A stretch of DNA of 49,580 nucleotides from positions 1 through 49,580 of the forward strand of contig JAGGDU010000211.1 in assembly GCA_018457135.1 (NCBI GenBank), read 5' to 3'. The notes below the pieces were generated by a model. It saw nothing but the letters and a program-made list of their open reading frames with translations. It ran no database searches and was not told the DNA's origin. Each line of letters opens with the position of its first letter. The stretch's first letter is position 1. This stretch comes from Trichodesmium erythraeum GBRTRLIN201 (GTDB lineage: Bacteria; Cyanobacteriota; Cyanobacteriia; Cyanobacteriales; Microcoleaceae). The position numbers and the translations under genes are program-made. This document shows positions 38,439-48,981 of the stretch, piece after piece.

Positions 38439-40346
38439 ATGAAAATAGAATCTTCAGCCTGGAATCATCAAACTCAATATTCAGCACAACAGCGTAAATT
38501 ATTAGGTGTTCATTATACCCCTGATAACCTGATTGATTATATTGTTAGTCACACCCTATTCTCTTATTTGGACAAAAACAAATTCACGCCGTTGGACAAA
38601 ATCAAAATACTCGATCCAGCTTGTGGTTCTGGGTTATTTCTGCTCAAAGCCTTTGATTTACTTTGTTCATTGTGGCAAAAGCAGTTTGGACAACTAAAAC
38701 CTCAAGATATTCGCCATATTTTAGAAAATAATTTGTATGGTGTTGATATTGAAAATAATGCTGTACATGAAGCTAAAAAACAACTCAAAAATAAAGCAAA
38801 CTTACTGGGGGTTAAAGAGGTAAATATCCCAATTTTTCAAGGTGATGCTTTACTTCATTCCTTTACCGATTATCAAATTAATTTGCTATTCTCAAATCCT
38901 AAGATATTTAATTGGCAAGAAAACTTTCCTAAAGTCTTTGCAGAAGGTGGATTTGATTGTATAATTGGCAATCCTCCTTATATTCGGATTCAAAATTTAC
39001 AACCAAAAGAACGTCGAAATCACTACATTGAAAGATATCAAACGGCTCGTGGACACTTTGATATAGCCGGATTATTTATTGAATTGGGGCATTATTTACT
39101 CAAGCCACAAGGTCAATTAAGTTATATTATCTCTAATAAGCTGTTAACAACTCAAGGAGCAAAAGCATTAAGAACTTATATTTTCAAACATTATAGTCTG
39201 ATTGAAATTATCGATCTTGGGGATACTAAATTATTTGAAGCTGCAATTTTACCTACGATATTAATTTTGGAAAAACAAATTCCTGCTTCAGATTATTTTC
39301 TTTACACCTCCATTCAACAAATGAGAAAACCAGCCACTAACTATCTAAAAGTTGAGAATTTATTCGAGTTATTAAACCAACAACCTCATTGTGAATTTAT
39401 CCAGTGGCAACAACGCTACTTTCAGGTTAAACAATTCAAAACCGCTTTACCAAAAATAAATCAATCTATATGGACATTTCATACTACTAGAGAACAAAAA
39501 CTTATTGAAAAACTGAAACAAAATACATTTTGCACCTTAGCTGATATTAGTCACAAAATCAGTGTAGGAATTAAAACAACGGCTGATAATGTTTTTATCA
39601 AACCTATGACCTTTGATTTTATTAATAATCTCCATTTAGAGTCAACAGTAATTTTTCCACTTTTGGAAAGCCATAATGTTTGTAAATAGTATTGTGACTG
39701 GCAGGAAAAAAGCGATCTCTATGTTTTATATCCTTACAAATATCAAAACAATAAACTTTTACCCATTAACTTAAATTTATATCCAAATACTCAACAATAT
39801 TTACTGTCTCATCAAAAACAACTAGAAGCGCGTATTTATATCAAAAAAACTGGACGACAATGGTACGAGATTTGGGTACATCAATCACCCACCGATTTTC
39901 AACATCTTAAGATTGTTACACCAGACATTTCAACTCACAATTGTTTTGCTATAGATAACAAGGGATTATTTGTTAATGGCACTTGTTTTTATATTTTGCT
40001 AAAAGAAGAGTCACTTGAACATTACTTGCTGATATTATCTTTATTAAATTCTAAGGTTTTGGAATTTTTTCATAAAGTAACCAGTGGTAATAAACTTTAT
40101 TCTAAAAGGTTTCGCTATTGGGCATCTTATTTAAGATCTTATCCCATACCTAACTTTAGACAAGCAAAGTCGCTAGCTACTGTCAATCAATTGATAGAAA
40201 ATACCCGCCTAATTTTACAATCTACCGATCAAAAAGAACAACAAATTCTTGAAAAAAATAACGATCAACTCATTTATAACTGGTTTGATTTAGTCGATGA
40301 TGATATTCAGCAAATAGAACAAATTTTACTTTTAAACAAGCCATAA
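38439..40346 (+). pseudogene. Eco57I/TaqI-type N6-adenine DNA methyltransferase, split by in-frame TAG
   Basis: One frame of 635 codons, interrupted by TAG at 39687. The N-terminal part has the family start SAQQRKLLGVHYTP, SAM motif I DPACGSGLFLLKAF, VDIENNAV and the catalytic NPPY in IIGNPPYIRIQ, followed by the Eco57I-type segment YQTARGHFDIAGLFIELG. After the stop the frame continues open for 219 codons with the recognition domain (TSGNKLYSKRFRYWASYL, YPIPN), typical of TaqI-type methylases. The methylase would protect the site cut by the neighbouring endonuclease. The truncated product keeps the catalytic motifs but loses most of the target-recognition domain, so it is probably inactive. 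Confidence 0.85.
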
Positions 40347-40357
40347 GGTATCACAAT

Positions 40358-40974
40358 ATGGAAAGAGAAAAACTCTTACAATCAGCTTTGAGAAAAAAGA
40401 AATTAATTTACCAAAAGGATTTGGAGGATGGTAATGTATTAGCAATTCAACCTGCCTTAGACACTTCTCTTTTCTACACAATAGAAGAAATAGCGATTTT
40501 GATAGAAAGACTAATGGAAATAGACTCACCAAGAGATAGTAATGGTAGACTTTTAGAAGTTCGACCAAAAGGGAATTGGTTTGAATTTGAGGTAGCTAAA
40601 TGCTTGGGATAAATTATCCACCTTCATCTGGTTTATTTCCTGATATTCGTCATCAAGCTTTGGAAATCAAGCATCATACTGGTAAAAGTATTACTGTTGA
40701 TTTTGGTCGTCATCATCCCGGTTCTGAGGAGATTATTAATGAAACTTGGAATCAAAAATTACAGATTAAAGTTAATCAGGTACGTTATCTTATTGCTTTA
40801 GCACCACCACCAACTTATAAAGTAAGCACACTTATTCTTCTAACTGAGTCTGAAATCATGGATGTTTTCGGAGTTTCTCCAAAAGCAACTATCAAATATC
40901 AAATGGGAATATCAAAAAAATGGTGTGAAGAGCATCAAGGGAAAATGTTGGTAGGACAGTCAATTTGGTTATAG
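40358..40974 (+). pseudogene. Type II restriction endonuclease, frameshifted
   Basis: Two frames that join near 40605. Part one (40358-40612) reads RKKKLIYQKDLEDGNVLAIQ and GNWFEFEVAKCLG. Part two (from about 40600) continues INYPPSSGLFPDIRHQALEI and KHHTGKSITVDFGRHHPGS to TAG 40972. PDIRHQALEIK fits the PD-(D/E)xK nuclease core. Adding one base at GGATA(T)AATTAT restores LGYNYPPSSGL, so a single-base deletion is likely. The 12 bp gap to the methylase supports one R-M unit; both are broken. An overlapping two-subunit enzyme is the less likely alternative. Confidence 0.65.
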
Positions 40975-40977
40975 TCG

Positions 40978-41229
40978 TTGGCTTACATTTATAGCGCTGT
41001 GCGCAGGCAAAAGCTCATCTGGCAACAGGGGGAATCAATTGACGATAATATAAGACTTTTAGCTATTTGGCCTTTCCAGAAATTTGTAAATATACCAGCG
41101 CTCATTGCTATATCGGATATCCAATGTTTCAAACGGAAACTAGATATCAAAGGCCGAACACAACTGGAGAGTTCGACCTTTGAGATACTAATTAGTTATT
41201 TCAGAGAAGGTATAATCAATTCTTCCTAG
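40978..41229 (+). CDS. Small unrecognised reading frame at the end of the R-M unit
   Basis: About 83 codons open after the endonuclease stop in the same frame, beginning near a TTG. It reads YSAVRRQKLIWQQGESIDDN and LLAIWPFQKFVNIPALIAI. Order and spacing look weakly like the first part of the endonuclease (ALRKKKLIYQ ... VLAIQPALD), so it may be a degraded duplicate or a readthrough tail. No function can be given. Confidence 0.35.
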   Translation: MAYIYSAVRRQKLIWQQGESIDDNIRLLAIWPFQKFVNIPALIAISDIQCFKRKLDIKGRTQLESSTFEILISYFREGIINSS

Positions 41230-41270
41230 AACTAATCTCAATCATCTCTGATTTACCAAATAAAAGTATA

Positions 41271-43160
41271 TTAGAGAACAGGAACATAACGGTCTTTTTC
41301 TGGAACATTAGTATATTCAGCCACAATTTGCCGGAATTCGTCACCATCAATAGTCTCTTTTTCAATTAACAAATCAACCAAACGATCTATAACAATCCGG
41401 TTATCCTGCATCATATCACAAGCATTTTCATAGCAATGTTCTACAATAGTGCGGACTTGAGAATCAATACGAGAAGCAATTTCATCAGAATATTCTGAAC
41501 GAGTCATTAAATCTCGACCCAAGAACACCTCACTTTGTTGAGTTTCCAGAGACATCAGGCCTAAATCAGACATACCGTAACGAGTTACCATTTGACGTGC
41601 CATCCCTGTAACTTGTTGAAGGTCATTACTAGCACCAGTTGTCACCTCAGCATCCCCAAAAATGACTTTCTCAGCAGCGCGACCACCAAGAGCACCAGTA
41701 ATGCGAGCCAAGATTTGTGATCTAGAGATTAAACCTTGATCTTCATTAGGCATAAACCAGGTAAGACCACGAGCTTGACCACGAGGCACCAAAGTCACTT
41801 TTTGCACAGGATCATGTTCTTTAAGTAAAGTACCAACAATAGCATGACCAACTTCATGATAAGCAATAAGTCGCTTGCTCTTACCATCCATGAGCGGGGT
41901 ACCTTCCATACCTGCAACCACTCTGTCTACAGCATCATTAATTTCTAGCATAGTAATTGCTTCTTTACGACGACGAGCAGTCAGAATAGCAGCTTCATTC
42001 AATAGGTTAGCTAAATCTGCACCTGTAAAACCAGGAGTCCGACGAGCGATCGCCTCTAGAGATATTTCGCTACTTAACTTCTTATCACGAGCATGAACAT
42101 CTAGAATTGATAAACGACCCTTAATATCAGGAGCATCAACAGTAACTTGACGGTCAAATCTACCAGGGCGTAACAATGCAGAGTCTAAAACATCAGGTCG
42201 GTTAGTAGCAGCAATAATAATAATTCCACTATTACCCTCAAAACCATCCATTTCAGTTAGTAGTTGGTTAAGAGTTTGCTCTCGTTCGTCATTGCCCCCA
42301 CCAATACCAGCACCCCGTTGTCTACCAACCGCATCAATTTCATCAATAAAGATAATACAAGGAGCATTTTCCTTAGCCTTTTTGAAAAGATCCCGTACAC
42401 GGGAAGCACCGACACCAACAAACATTTCCACAAATTCCGAACCAGAAATACTGAAGAATGGTACACCAGCTTCACCAGCGATGGCCTTAGCCAACAAAGT
42501 TTTACCAGTTCCAGGAGGACCAACTAAAAGCACACCTTTGGGAATACGCGCTCCTACAGCCGTAAATCTTTCTGGTTTTTTCAAGAAAGTCACAACCTCT
42601 TGTAACTCTTCTTTGGCCTCATCAACCCCAGCCACATCATCAAACAAAACACCTGTTTTGGCCTCCATTGAGAAACGAGCTTTTGACTTACCAAAGTTCA
42701 TTGCTTGTCCAGGGCCACCAGGTACATTACTAGAACGACGGAATAGGAAGAACAGACCAACAATTAATAAAATTGGGAAAATCAAATTTCCTAATAAACC
42801 CCACACTGCCCCTTCATTCCGTGGAGGGTGGCTGTCAAAGTTAATATTTGCTTCTCGCAGACGAGAAATTAGGCTTGGGGAATTAACAGGTAAATCTACT
42901 CGTAATCTTTGTACTCGATTATCTAATTCTGGATCTACTGCTTCTACAATAGCTGTACGACCATTATCATAAAGGTCTACACTGGTGACTCTATCCGCTT
43001 GTAAATAATCTAAAAATCGACCATAGCTCATGCGGGTACTTGCAGTGTTACTACCCATATTGACTTGTGTCTGACCAAATGTCCCTTGCCAAAGAAAAAA
43101 ACCAATGACCAAAGCTGGTATAGTCCAAAGTACAATTGTTCTCCAAGAAATTTTCATCAA
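41271..43160 (-). CDS. ftsH: ATP-dependent zinc metalloprotease FtsH (FtsH2 type)
   Basis: 629 residues, a thylakoid/inner-membrane AAA protease that removes damaged proteins, including photosystem II D1 in cyanobacteria. Two membrane spans (about 9-26 and about 119-140) flank a lumenal/periplasmic domain. AAA Walker A GPPGTGKT has Lys220; Walker B is IIFIDEID; the second region of homology is [20 protein letters not shown]. The zinc site is HEVGH (435-439), with the third ligand in ASNDLQQ. Size and C-terminus ([11 protein letters not shown]) are like the cyanobacterial FtsH2 (Slr0228) group. Long upstream region. Confidence 0.95.
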   Translation of the reverse strand: MMKISWRTIVLWTIPALVIGFFLWQGTFGQTQVNMGSNTASTRMSYGRFLDYLQADRVTSVDLYDNGRTAIVEAVDPELDNRVQRLRVDLPVNSPSLISRLREANINFDSHPPRNEGAVWGLLGNLIFPILLIVGLFFLFRRSSNVPGGPGQAMNFGKSKARFSMEAKTGVLFDDVAGVDEAKEELQEVVTFLKKPERFTAVGARIPKGVLLVGPPGTGKTLLAKAIAGEAGVPFFSISGSEFVEMFVGVGASRVRDLFKKAKENAPCIIFIDEIDAVGRQRGAGIGGGNDEREQTLNQLLTEMDGFEGNSGIIIIAATNRPDVLDSALLRPGRFDRQVTVDAPDIKGRLSILDVHARDKKLSSEISLEAIARRTPGFTGADLANLLNEAAILTARRRKEAITMLEINDAVDRVVAGMEGTPLMDGKSKRLIAYHEVGHAIVGTLLKEHDPVQKVTLVPRGQARGLTWFMPNEDQGLISRSQILARITGALGGRAAEKVIFGDAEVTTGASNDLQQVTGMARQMVTRYGMSDLGLMSLETQQSEVFLGRDLMTRSEYSDEIASRIDSQVRTIVEHCYENACDMMQDNRIVIDRLVDLLIEKETIDGDEFRQIVAEYTNVPEKDRYVPVL

Positions 43161-44409
43161 AAAATGTCCTTTTTTAGTAAAATTACGTATCTTAAGTAGG
43201 CCTTGTAATTTTTAAGATTTAATAATCTTAACTAAATTTAACTTAACAATAGACATTAGGGCAACTTTTTGGCCTCTAGTTGCAAATAGTGTTGATTCAA
43301 AGCATCATTAGTAAAACGAATTTAATATTTGGTAGAGGTAAGTAGGGCCTACGTATCTTGTCAACAAACTCTGGTTGATGACATTTGTTGAAAATAGAAT
43401 TTCCAACTATGGTGTTTATTTAATTTGAAAAAGTAATATGTATATATAGAAATTAGCTAATTATATGGGTTTGCCCTGTAGAGTTTGTTAAAGCATGGAA
43501 TTTAGAATCAATAGACAGTAAAAAAGTCCCGTATCAATATTGGCCCTTAGATTCAAACCCTAATCAATGCTAAACATCCTAAGTCACTGTTGGAATTCAA
43601 CCCACAAGCCTAAGCCTTTTAGAAAAAACGGAGGGACTATCTTAAAATAGCTTATCTACTCTATTCTATAAATTAGACCCTGACTTATACTCTTTGGTGA
43701 GAAGGTATAGAGCTATGGACAACTCAAAAGTTAAAAGTCAAAAGTTAAAAGTAATCTCAGAAATTGAGTTTTTGGATGTACCAATATCCACCTCCTAAAT
43801 CTCTCCACCTGTAGTCCAATAACAGTAAATACTATTAGTTTAATAGAGAAAATAGGTTTAGACCCAAATTAAATGTGTAGGAATATTTTAAAGAGTTTCC
43901 AAAGCATATTTCTGTGGCCAACAAGGGAAGAAAAGCCAAAAAGATAATTACTCTTTTCGGGTAGTAGTAGTTTGCCCCTTCCAGTTATCACCTTGTTAGT
44001 ACCTTATGCTGAAAATCAGAACCAAGAAAAACCCATAGTGAAGTTTTTTCCCGAACCACCTGAAAAGGGGAAGCTATTGACCTTACTTTTTGGTCACCAA
44101 ACCCCTACAATTAATCCCTATAACTTTAGTCGGAAGACTGGAAATTAAGCTTGTGAAAAGGAAGAGGATAACCTCCCTGGTTGAAACAAGAAACAAACGT
44201 GACCCACCCTTGAAAAGGTCAAATGTATATTGTTAATAAACCTAGGTAAATTATTAATAAATCCTAGTTTATTCAGCTTGTTGATAATATACTTTCTACT
44301 TATAGTGTTTATTGGATTTTCAAAATACTATATATGGAAATCAGCAAATAGAACTCTTAATAACGGTAATATTTTTATTTAAGAACTTTAATGAGGTAAT
44401 ACTACCATT
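43161..44409. other. Long intergenic region between ftsH and the actin-like gene
   Basis: 1.25 kb with divergent promoters expected at both ends. A short direct repeat AAAAGTTAAAAGTC occurs near 43726-43750. Nothing coding is recognised. Confidence 0.5.
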
Positions 44410-45504
44410 ATGGTAATTAAACAGCCAGCAGCAGCAGCAATGCTGACCCAAAAACCATCTAATATTAATAAAAAAGCTATTCTTAGTGCAGACCTAGGAC
44501 GAACAGCTACCAAAGCTTGTGTCAGTCGAACCCAAAATGGCGTAGTTTTTATTCCGTCCAATGTCAAACAATTGAGTGTAGATCAGGTCAGAGCAGGCAA
44601 TTTTGAGTCTAAACCTACAGATCCATTATTAGATATGTGGTTGGAATATCAAGGTTATGGATATGCTGTAGGTCAACTAGCTGCTGACTTTGGAGCTAAT
44701 CTATTTGGTGATGAACGATCTTTTGCCAAGTCTAAAATTGAAGATGCTTTAGTTAAAGTTTTGGCCTGTGCTGGCTATTTTCAGCTCAAAGGAGAATTTT
44801 CGGTTGTTATAGGTTTACCATTCTATAACCAAGAACAATTTGAAAAGGAAAAAGCACAAATTATTAGCCAATTAGAATCTCCTCATCAAATGTTTTATCG
44901 AGGTGGTGAAGAAGTAGAAATTAGAATTAACAAGGTTTGGGTCATGCCAGAAGGATATGGTAGTTTACTATGGACTGAGGCTAATCATGGCAAAGAATTT
45001 CAACCACAATTACCTAAACTATCTCTTGCTATTGTTGATATTGGCCATCAAACCACTGATTTCTTGATGGTAGATCGATTCCGGTTTGCCAGAGCAGCCT
45101 CTAAGAGTGAACCTTTTGCTATGAGCCAATTTTATGAAGATGTAGCTAGTAAGATTGAAGGGGCAGACTCTCAATCTTTGTATTTATTAGAAGCAGTCCA
45201 CAAACCTGAAGGTCAGCGTTCCTATCGTCCCAAAGGAGCTACAAAACCTATTAATCTTGATGGTATTATACCTGAGCTGCGTAAAGTTTTTGCTGCTAAA
45301 CTTTGTGACCGTTTAATTAAGTGGATACCAGAAAGGGTAAGCGATGTTATTCTCACTGGTGGTGGGGCAGATTTTTTCCGGGAAGATTTGGAAAAGCTAC
45401 TTCAAGAAGCAGGTCTCAAGTCTCACCTGGCTCAACCACCAAGAGAAGCCAATGCTCTGGGGCAATATATTTATGGAGAAGCTCAACTAGCTATATCTAA
45501 GTAA
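44410..45504 (+). CDS. ParM/Alp-type actin-like ATPase
   Basis: 364 residues of actin fold. Phosphate-1 AILSADLGRTATKAC (about 23-37), phosphate-2 LAIVDIGHQTTDFLMVD and the adenosine motif DVILTGGGADFF are all in order, with GLPFYNQEQFE in between. ParM-type proteins form dynamic filaments that push plasmid copies apart, working with a DNA-binding adaptor and a centromere. Here the gene lies on what appears to be chromosome. A terminator-like hairpin follows (45528), then a separate gene for a possible adaptor at 45894. The N-terminal 20 residues are a Gln/Ala-rich tail. A start at ATG 44440 (MLTQKP) is also possible. Confidence 0.85.
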   Translation: MVIKQPAAAAMLTQKPSNINKKAILSADLGRTATKACVSRTQNGVVFIPSNVKQLSVDQVRAGNFESKPTDPLLDMWLEYQGYGYAVGQLAADFGANLFGDERSFAKSKIEDALVKVLACAGYFQLKGEFSVVIGLPFYNQEQFEKEKAQIISQLESPHQMFYRGGEEVEIRINKVWVMPEGYGSLLWTEANHGKEFQPQLPKLSLAIVDIGHQTTDFLMVDRFRFARAASKSEPFAMSQFYEDVASKIEGADSQSLYLLEAVHKPEGQRSYRPKGATKPINLDGIIPELRKVFAAKLCDRLIKWIPERVSDVILTGGGADFFREDLEKLLQEAGLKSHLAQPPREANALGQYIYGEAQLAISK

Positions 45505-45527
45505 GTTGTTACTAAAAAATTGGGTTT

Positions 45528-45556
45528 AAAGTTTCCCCTTTTTAGGGAACTTTTTA
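45528..45556 (+). terminator. Rho-independent-like terminator after the actin-like gene
   Basis: AAAGTTTCCC and GGGAACTTTTT pair around CTTTTTA and end in T's, 23 bp after the stop. Confidence 0.75.
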
Positions 45557-45716
45557 CCTATAATTAGATAAATCTAAAAGGTAATCAACCCTTATAAAAA
45601 TCCAGGTTGTTAAACTTAATAGATATACATTGAATTACTCGTTTTATCTAAAAGATTGACGGTAAATGTCTCAAATTAATATGTAGTTATTTCTTTATCT
45701 GAAAGTCAGAAATAAT

Positions 45717-45751
45717 GGGGGAAAAGTAGAAAATAAATTTTATTTTTCCCC
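45717..45751. repeat. Long hairpin in front of the adaptor-like gene
   Basis: GGGGAAAA and TTTTTCCCC close a stem whose inner part, AAAATAAATTTTATTTT, is itself palindromic. It lies between the terminator and the 45894 gene. It may be a second terminator or a protein-binding site. No iterons like a parC site were found in 45505-45893. Confidence 0.5.
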
Positions 45752-45893
45752 TATAGAAGGATAAAGTAAAGTTTAATCTGGGATTACAAACTGAATTCTT
45801 ATTGTTAGTAGCTAAGAAGTTTTTTAAACAATATTTACGAAAATACTTGATATTGTGATAAGTTTTAAGTTAATTAAAGTGTGACCTGATGCT

Positions 45894-46451
45894 GTGGGAA
45901 AAAATCAGAAAAAAGAAGTCTTTTTTACCGAAGAGGCAGCAGATAAGAAGTTATGGGCAGCTATTGAAAAAGAGTTCAATGTTCACAAATACCAAACTTT
46001 TAGTAATCTCTGTAAGCAAGCTCTATGGCAGTTTTTGTATGGATCTTCGTCTACGGAGTTAGCTCAACCTGTATCAAGTTTGCAAAGTCTAGAACAGAAA
46101 ATTTCTGAGTTGGAAAAAAAATTGACTGCTAGTGAACAAAATGAATACAATCAGATAAATCAATTAAATGATTTTAAAAAATACTTGAGTCAAATGAATG
46201 AACAATTGACTCAAATGCAATCATCTTTTGACTCTAAACATCTTGAAACTTTGGAGGTTTTCAAGAAAGAATTACCAAAAATTGAAGCTGCTATTAATAA
46301 AGTAGAGGTATCTATTGTTAAACCTAATCAAGAGTCAGAATTAACCACTACTACAACAAACCAAGTAGAAGAAGATATACCTGTTGAACAACCAATAACA
46401 GAATCTGACCCCTTGTTAAAGCGCTTATCTTCTCTAATAGAAGATTTCTAA
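45894..46451 (+). CDS. RHH-like plus coiled-coil protein, possible ParR-type partner
   Basis: 185 residues from GTG 45894; an ATG 6 bp upstream is out of frame. Residues about 8-50 (EVFFTEEAADKKLWAAIEKE, then YQTFSNLCKQALWQFLYG) have the strand-helix-helix rhythm of ribbon-helix-helix DNA-binding proteins. Residues about 63-140 are a heptad-rich coiled coil, and the tail is acidic and Thr-rich with a conserved-looking end, LLKRLSSLIEDF. It follows the actin-like gene by 390 bp on the same strand. A role as filament adaptor is inferred from this position; the family is not otherwise recognised. Confidence 0.55.
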   Translation: MGKNQKKEVFFTEEAADKKLWAAIEKEFNVHKYQTFSNLCKQALWQFLYGSSSTELAQPVSSLQSLEQKISELEKKLTASEQNEYNQINQLNDFKKYLSQMNEQLTQMQSSFDSKHLETLEVFKKELPKIEAAINKVEVSIVKPNQESELTTTTTNQVEEDIPVEQPITESDPLLKRLSSLIEDF

Positions 46452-46910
46452 CAAAAAAAATAATTAGTGATTACTTTAGAAAAAATAGTGGGATTAACTA
46501 AAAGGCTTTTTTTAGTAGGAAAAATTGACTCGAACATCAAGAATTAACAATAAAGTAGAAATAATTTAGATATTTTTCATAGCTATTTAAGCACTATACA
46601 TTTAGGATTTAGATATTAGTAAATCCCGTTTCCGTTTTTGCCTGTCGCCGATATGAAAAGCTCTGCTAAATGAATGTGTACATTTCCCTAAGGAAGCTTA
46701 CATGAATGATTACTTTGAACTTTTGAGTAGCCTGTCGGGCCATACTTACTTATTGAGAGAAGTTATTGAGGGGATAATATTAAGTAGGTAGGCACAGCAA
46801 TTGCTTAATTATATTAAATTTTGTCAATTAACCCTAAGCTCCTCTAGACAGTTGACTTGAGAGGAAATTTATATTTTGTTATATGGCGACAAATTTGAAT
46901 GCCTATCTAC
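46452..46910. other. Intergenic region, no gene seen
   Basis: 460 bp between convergent genes. Nothing recognised beyond AT-rich sequence. Confidence 0.5.
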
Positions 46911-47495
46911 TTATACTTTAATTAGTACAAATACATTTCCTTGGTTGCCTCTGCCAATGCGTAAGTTTTCATCTAAATATGTAATATCTAACCATCCCTT
47001 TTGTTCGCGATTTTGTATATTAAAATCAATAGCAGTAAATTTTTTTCCTGATTCTATTTCCGAAATTAATTTGTTAGGTGATTGATAACCAATCAAGCTT
47101 TGCAAACCTAAAATTGAACGATTAAATTTAACATTTACTCGTTTTTCACAAACAGGTTTGAACTGAGCAACAACACTTACAATTCCTTCTAAAAATGGTT
47201 TACCATATACTTCAGCAATATTATATATTGCTTGATCTTGAAGTCGAATACATTGATAAATTTCACCTAGTTTCAGGAGAGGAAAGTTGTCAATTCGTAG
47301 TAATTCTTGGCTAGTAGTATAAAGTAACCTCCAGTTACCATTCAATAATTCTTTTTTTTCCAATGGGTGGGGATGAGGATTCTTTTCTTCTAACTGAGCG
47401 ATCGCCCCCAAAATTTCTTCGTGATCATTTTTACTTGCTAGTAAACCACGATTTTTCCCTGTAAGTATTTCAATTAATTGAGATTTTTCTATCAT
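46911..47495 (-). CDS. PAP/fibrillin family protein
   Basis: 194 residues, lipocalin-like plastid-lipid-associated protein (plastoglobulin). Seen: NGNWRLLYTTSQELL (the family start motif of the barrel), LGEIYQCI, VSVVAQFKPVCEKRVNVKF and the closing WLDITYLDENLRIGRGNQGN with FVLIKV. In cyanobacteria these proteins associate with thylakoids and protect photosystem II under stress. No signal peptide or membrane segment. A copy of the roughly 340 bp repeat begins about 50 bp upstream. Confidence 0.92.
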   Translation of the reverse strand: MIEKSQLIEILTGKNRGLLASKNDHEEILGAIAQLEEKNPHPHPLEKKELLNGNWRLLYTTSQELLRIDNFPLLKLGEIYQCIRLQDQAIYNIAEVYGKPFLEGIVSVVAQFKPVCEKRVNVKFNRSILGLQSLIGYQSPNKLISEIESGKKFTAIDFNIQNREQKGWLDITYLDENLRIGRGNQGNVFVLIKV

Positions 47496-47545
47496 AATTC
47501 CTGTTTATTGTCAATATTGCTTGAATTCTAAGATGACAATACTTG

Positions 47546-47880
47546 TAAGTAGTCGTGCAATATTTAATTATACATCTATACAAGTTAAATTATTGGCCTT
47601 CTTGTGAGTTTAAATCGTTAGGGTCAGGTGAAAAAACTGAAAGCATTTTCACCACGGAACTTTCACTTTTTTTTGTGTGAAAAATGTACAATCTTTTGGC
47701 ACAAGTTGGCTTAAAGTTGATGATTTTAATCTATTAAGGGGAGAAACATTGATTAATTCCCATTTATCAGTGCCTCTATGCTTCAACTTGAACGTGCCGA
47801 TCTGTCCCCTATTCTCACACATAAAATTTATTCAGTAAGTCCTAATTAGAATAGGTAAATAATAGTGCAACGGCACTTCG
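47546..47880 (-). repeat. About 340 bp dispersed element, copy 2
   Basis: Aligned by eye with copy 1 at 29386-29733: shared blocks TAAATTATTGGCCTTCTT, TTTTTTTGTGTGAAAAAT, CTATTAAGGGGA, GCCTCTATGC and CCTAATTAGAATAG. It has the same orientation and a similar distance to the next minus-strand gene as copy 1. Confidence 0.65.
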
Positions 47881-48981
47881 CAATTTGCGCATTAGTTATG
47901 ATAATGTTTACAACAGTTAATTGTCACTGGAAACCTTTGAATTTATGACTCCTGACTCTAGGGCCATAACTACTACAATTTGGATGATAACTCAAATTGG
48001 GTTGCTATATCTATCAATAAAGTCTATATCTATTTACTATTTATAAGTGAAAAAAATTTATCAAATATTTTTTGATTATCCGGGTATTAGGCATTTTTAA
48101 AGATATTCTTAACTGTGGTAAAAAAATTGCATTAGCTCACTACCACCGATTAATTTGAATCTAAATAAAACTAATACTAAATCTCAAAAGTATTGCCACA
48201 TATTCTGGAAAATAGATAGAGACATTGTATTGAACAGACTTAAGTCTTAGGGTTGGACTTAATAAAATATCTTTTATTGGAAACTAATAGTTAAAAACAT
48301 TACTGAAGCTTAACTGAATTACTTAATAACTGGAGTATTGAAAAAGTATCCCATTATTTTTAGGAATTGGTCTAATGCTAAGGGTGATAAATATTTGCTA
48401 CAAATGACTAAGCTATTTATTAAAAGTCAGGAGTTGTCCCAAGCCCCTCAGACTTTTAGCTCACATAAGGTAGGGAGGTTATATCCAGAAGATTTAGGTC
48501 AAACCGAAGTTGCAGTAAATTTTGGAGGAGGGGGGAAATGATATAAATACAGCACTTCTTACTGCTATGAGGAACACAATTAGCGAGCAGGATGACTGCA
48601 CCACAAGAGTTTTACTATTCACGCTTTGTAAATCATTTATCTGAAATATGCTCTGTTTGTATTAAATGAATTAAATCTGCTTTATTTAAGCATCTGTTAG
48701 GGTCTTAGTGAGGCATAACTTTTGACTTACCCATAGTGACAGTATGTAGCTCAGTACATTATGCTATATTATGCCAAAACTTTATCCCAAAACTGAACTA
48801 ATAAATAAGGCGCAGTACTTCTGTTTAGGCATATTAAATAAATACAGGAAAAATATTTATATATATTATTCTCTAGAGAATTTATTGCCAAATCTCTTAA
48901 AATCCAAGATACCGGGTCAAACAGAGCAGCTAAATTTAAAATATTGGGATACGTTTACTAAAATTCCTTAACTGAGGATAT
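47881..48981. other. Region with small doubtful frames before the repeat protein
   Basis: Two short plus-strand frames (48338-48541, KYPIIFRNWSNAKGDKYLLQ..., TTG start; and 48771-48971, MPKLYPKTELINKAQYFCLG...) have no recognised motif. They could be remnants. The rest is non-coding and AT-rich. Confidence 0.35.

Noticed and set aside
42292-42972. 226-codon plus-strand frame over ftsH
   Set aside because: Antisense shadow of the conserved AAA domain, with low-complexity composition and no motif.
45505-45893. parC-like centromere for the actin-like gene
   Set aside because: Only a terminator and one hairpin are found; no set of direct repeats is visible.
48338-48971. Two small plus-strand frames as genes
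   Set aside because: One has only a TTG start, neither has a motif or ribosome binding site, and the surrounding sequence is non-coding in character.
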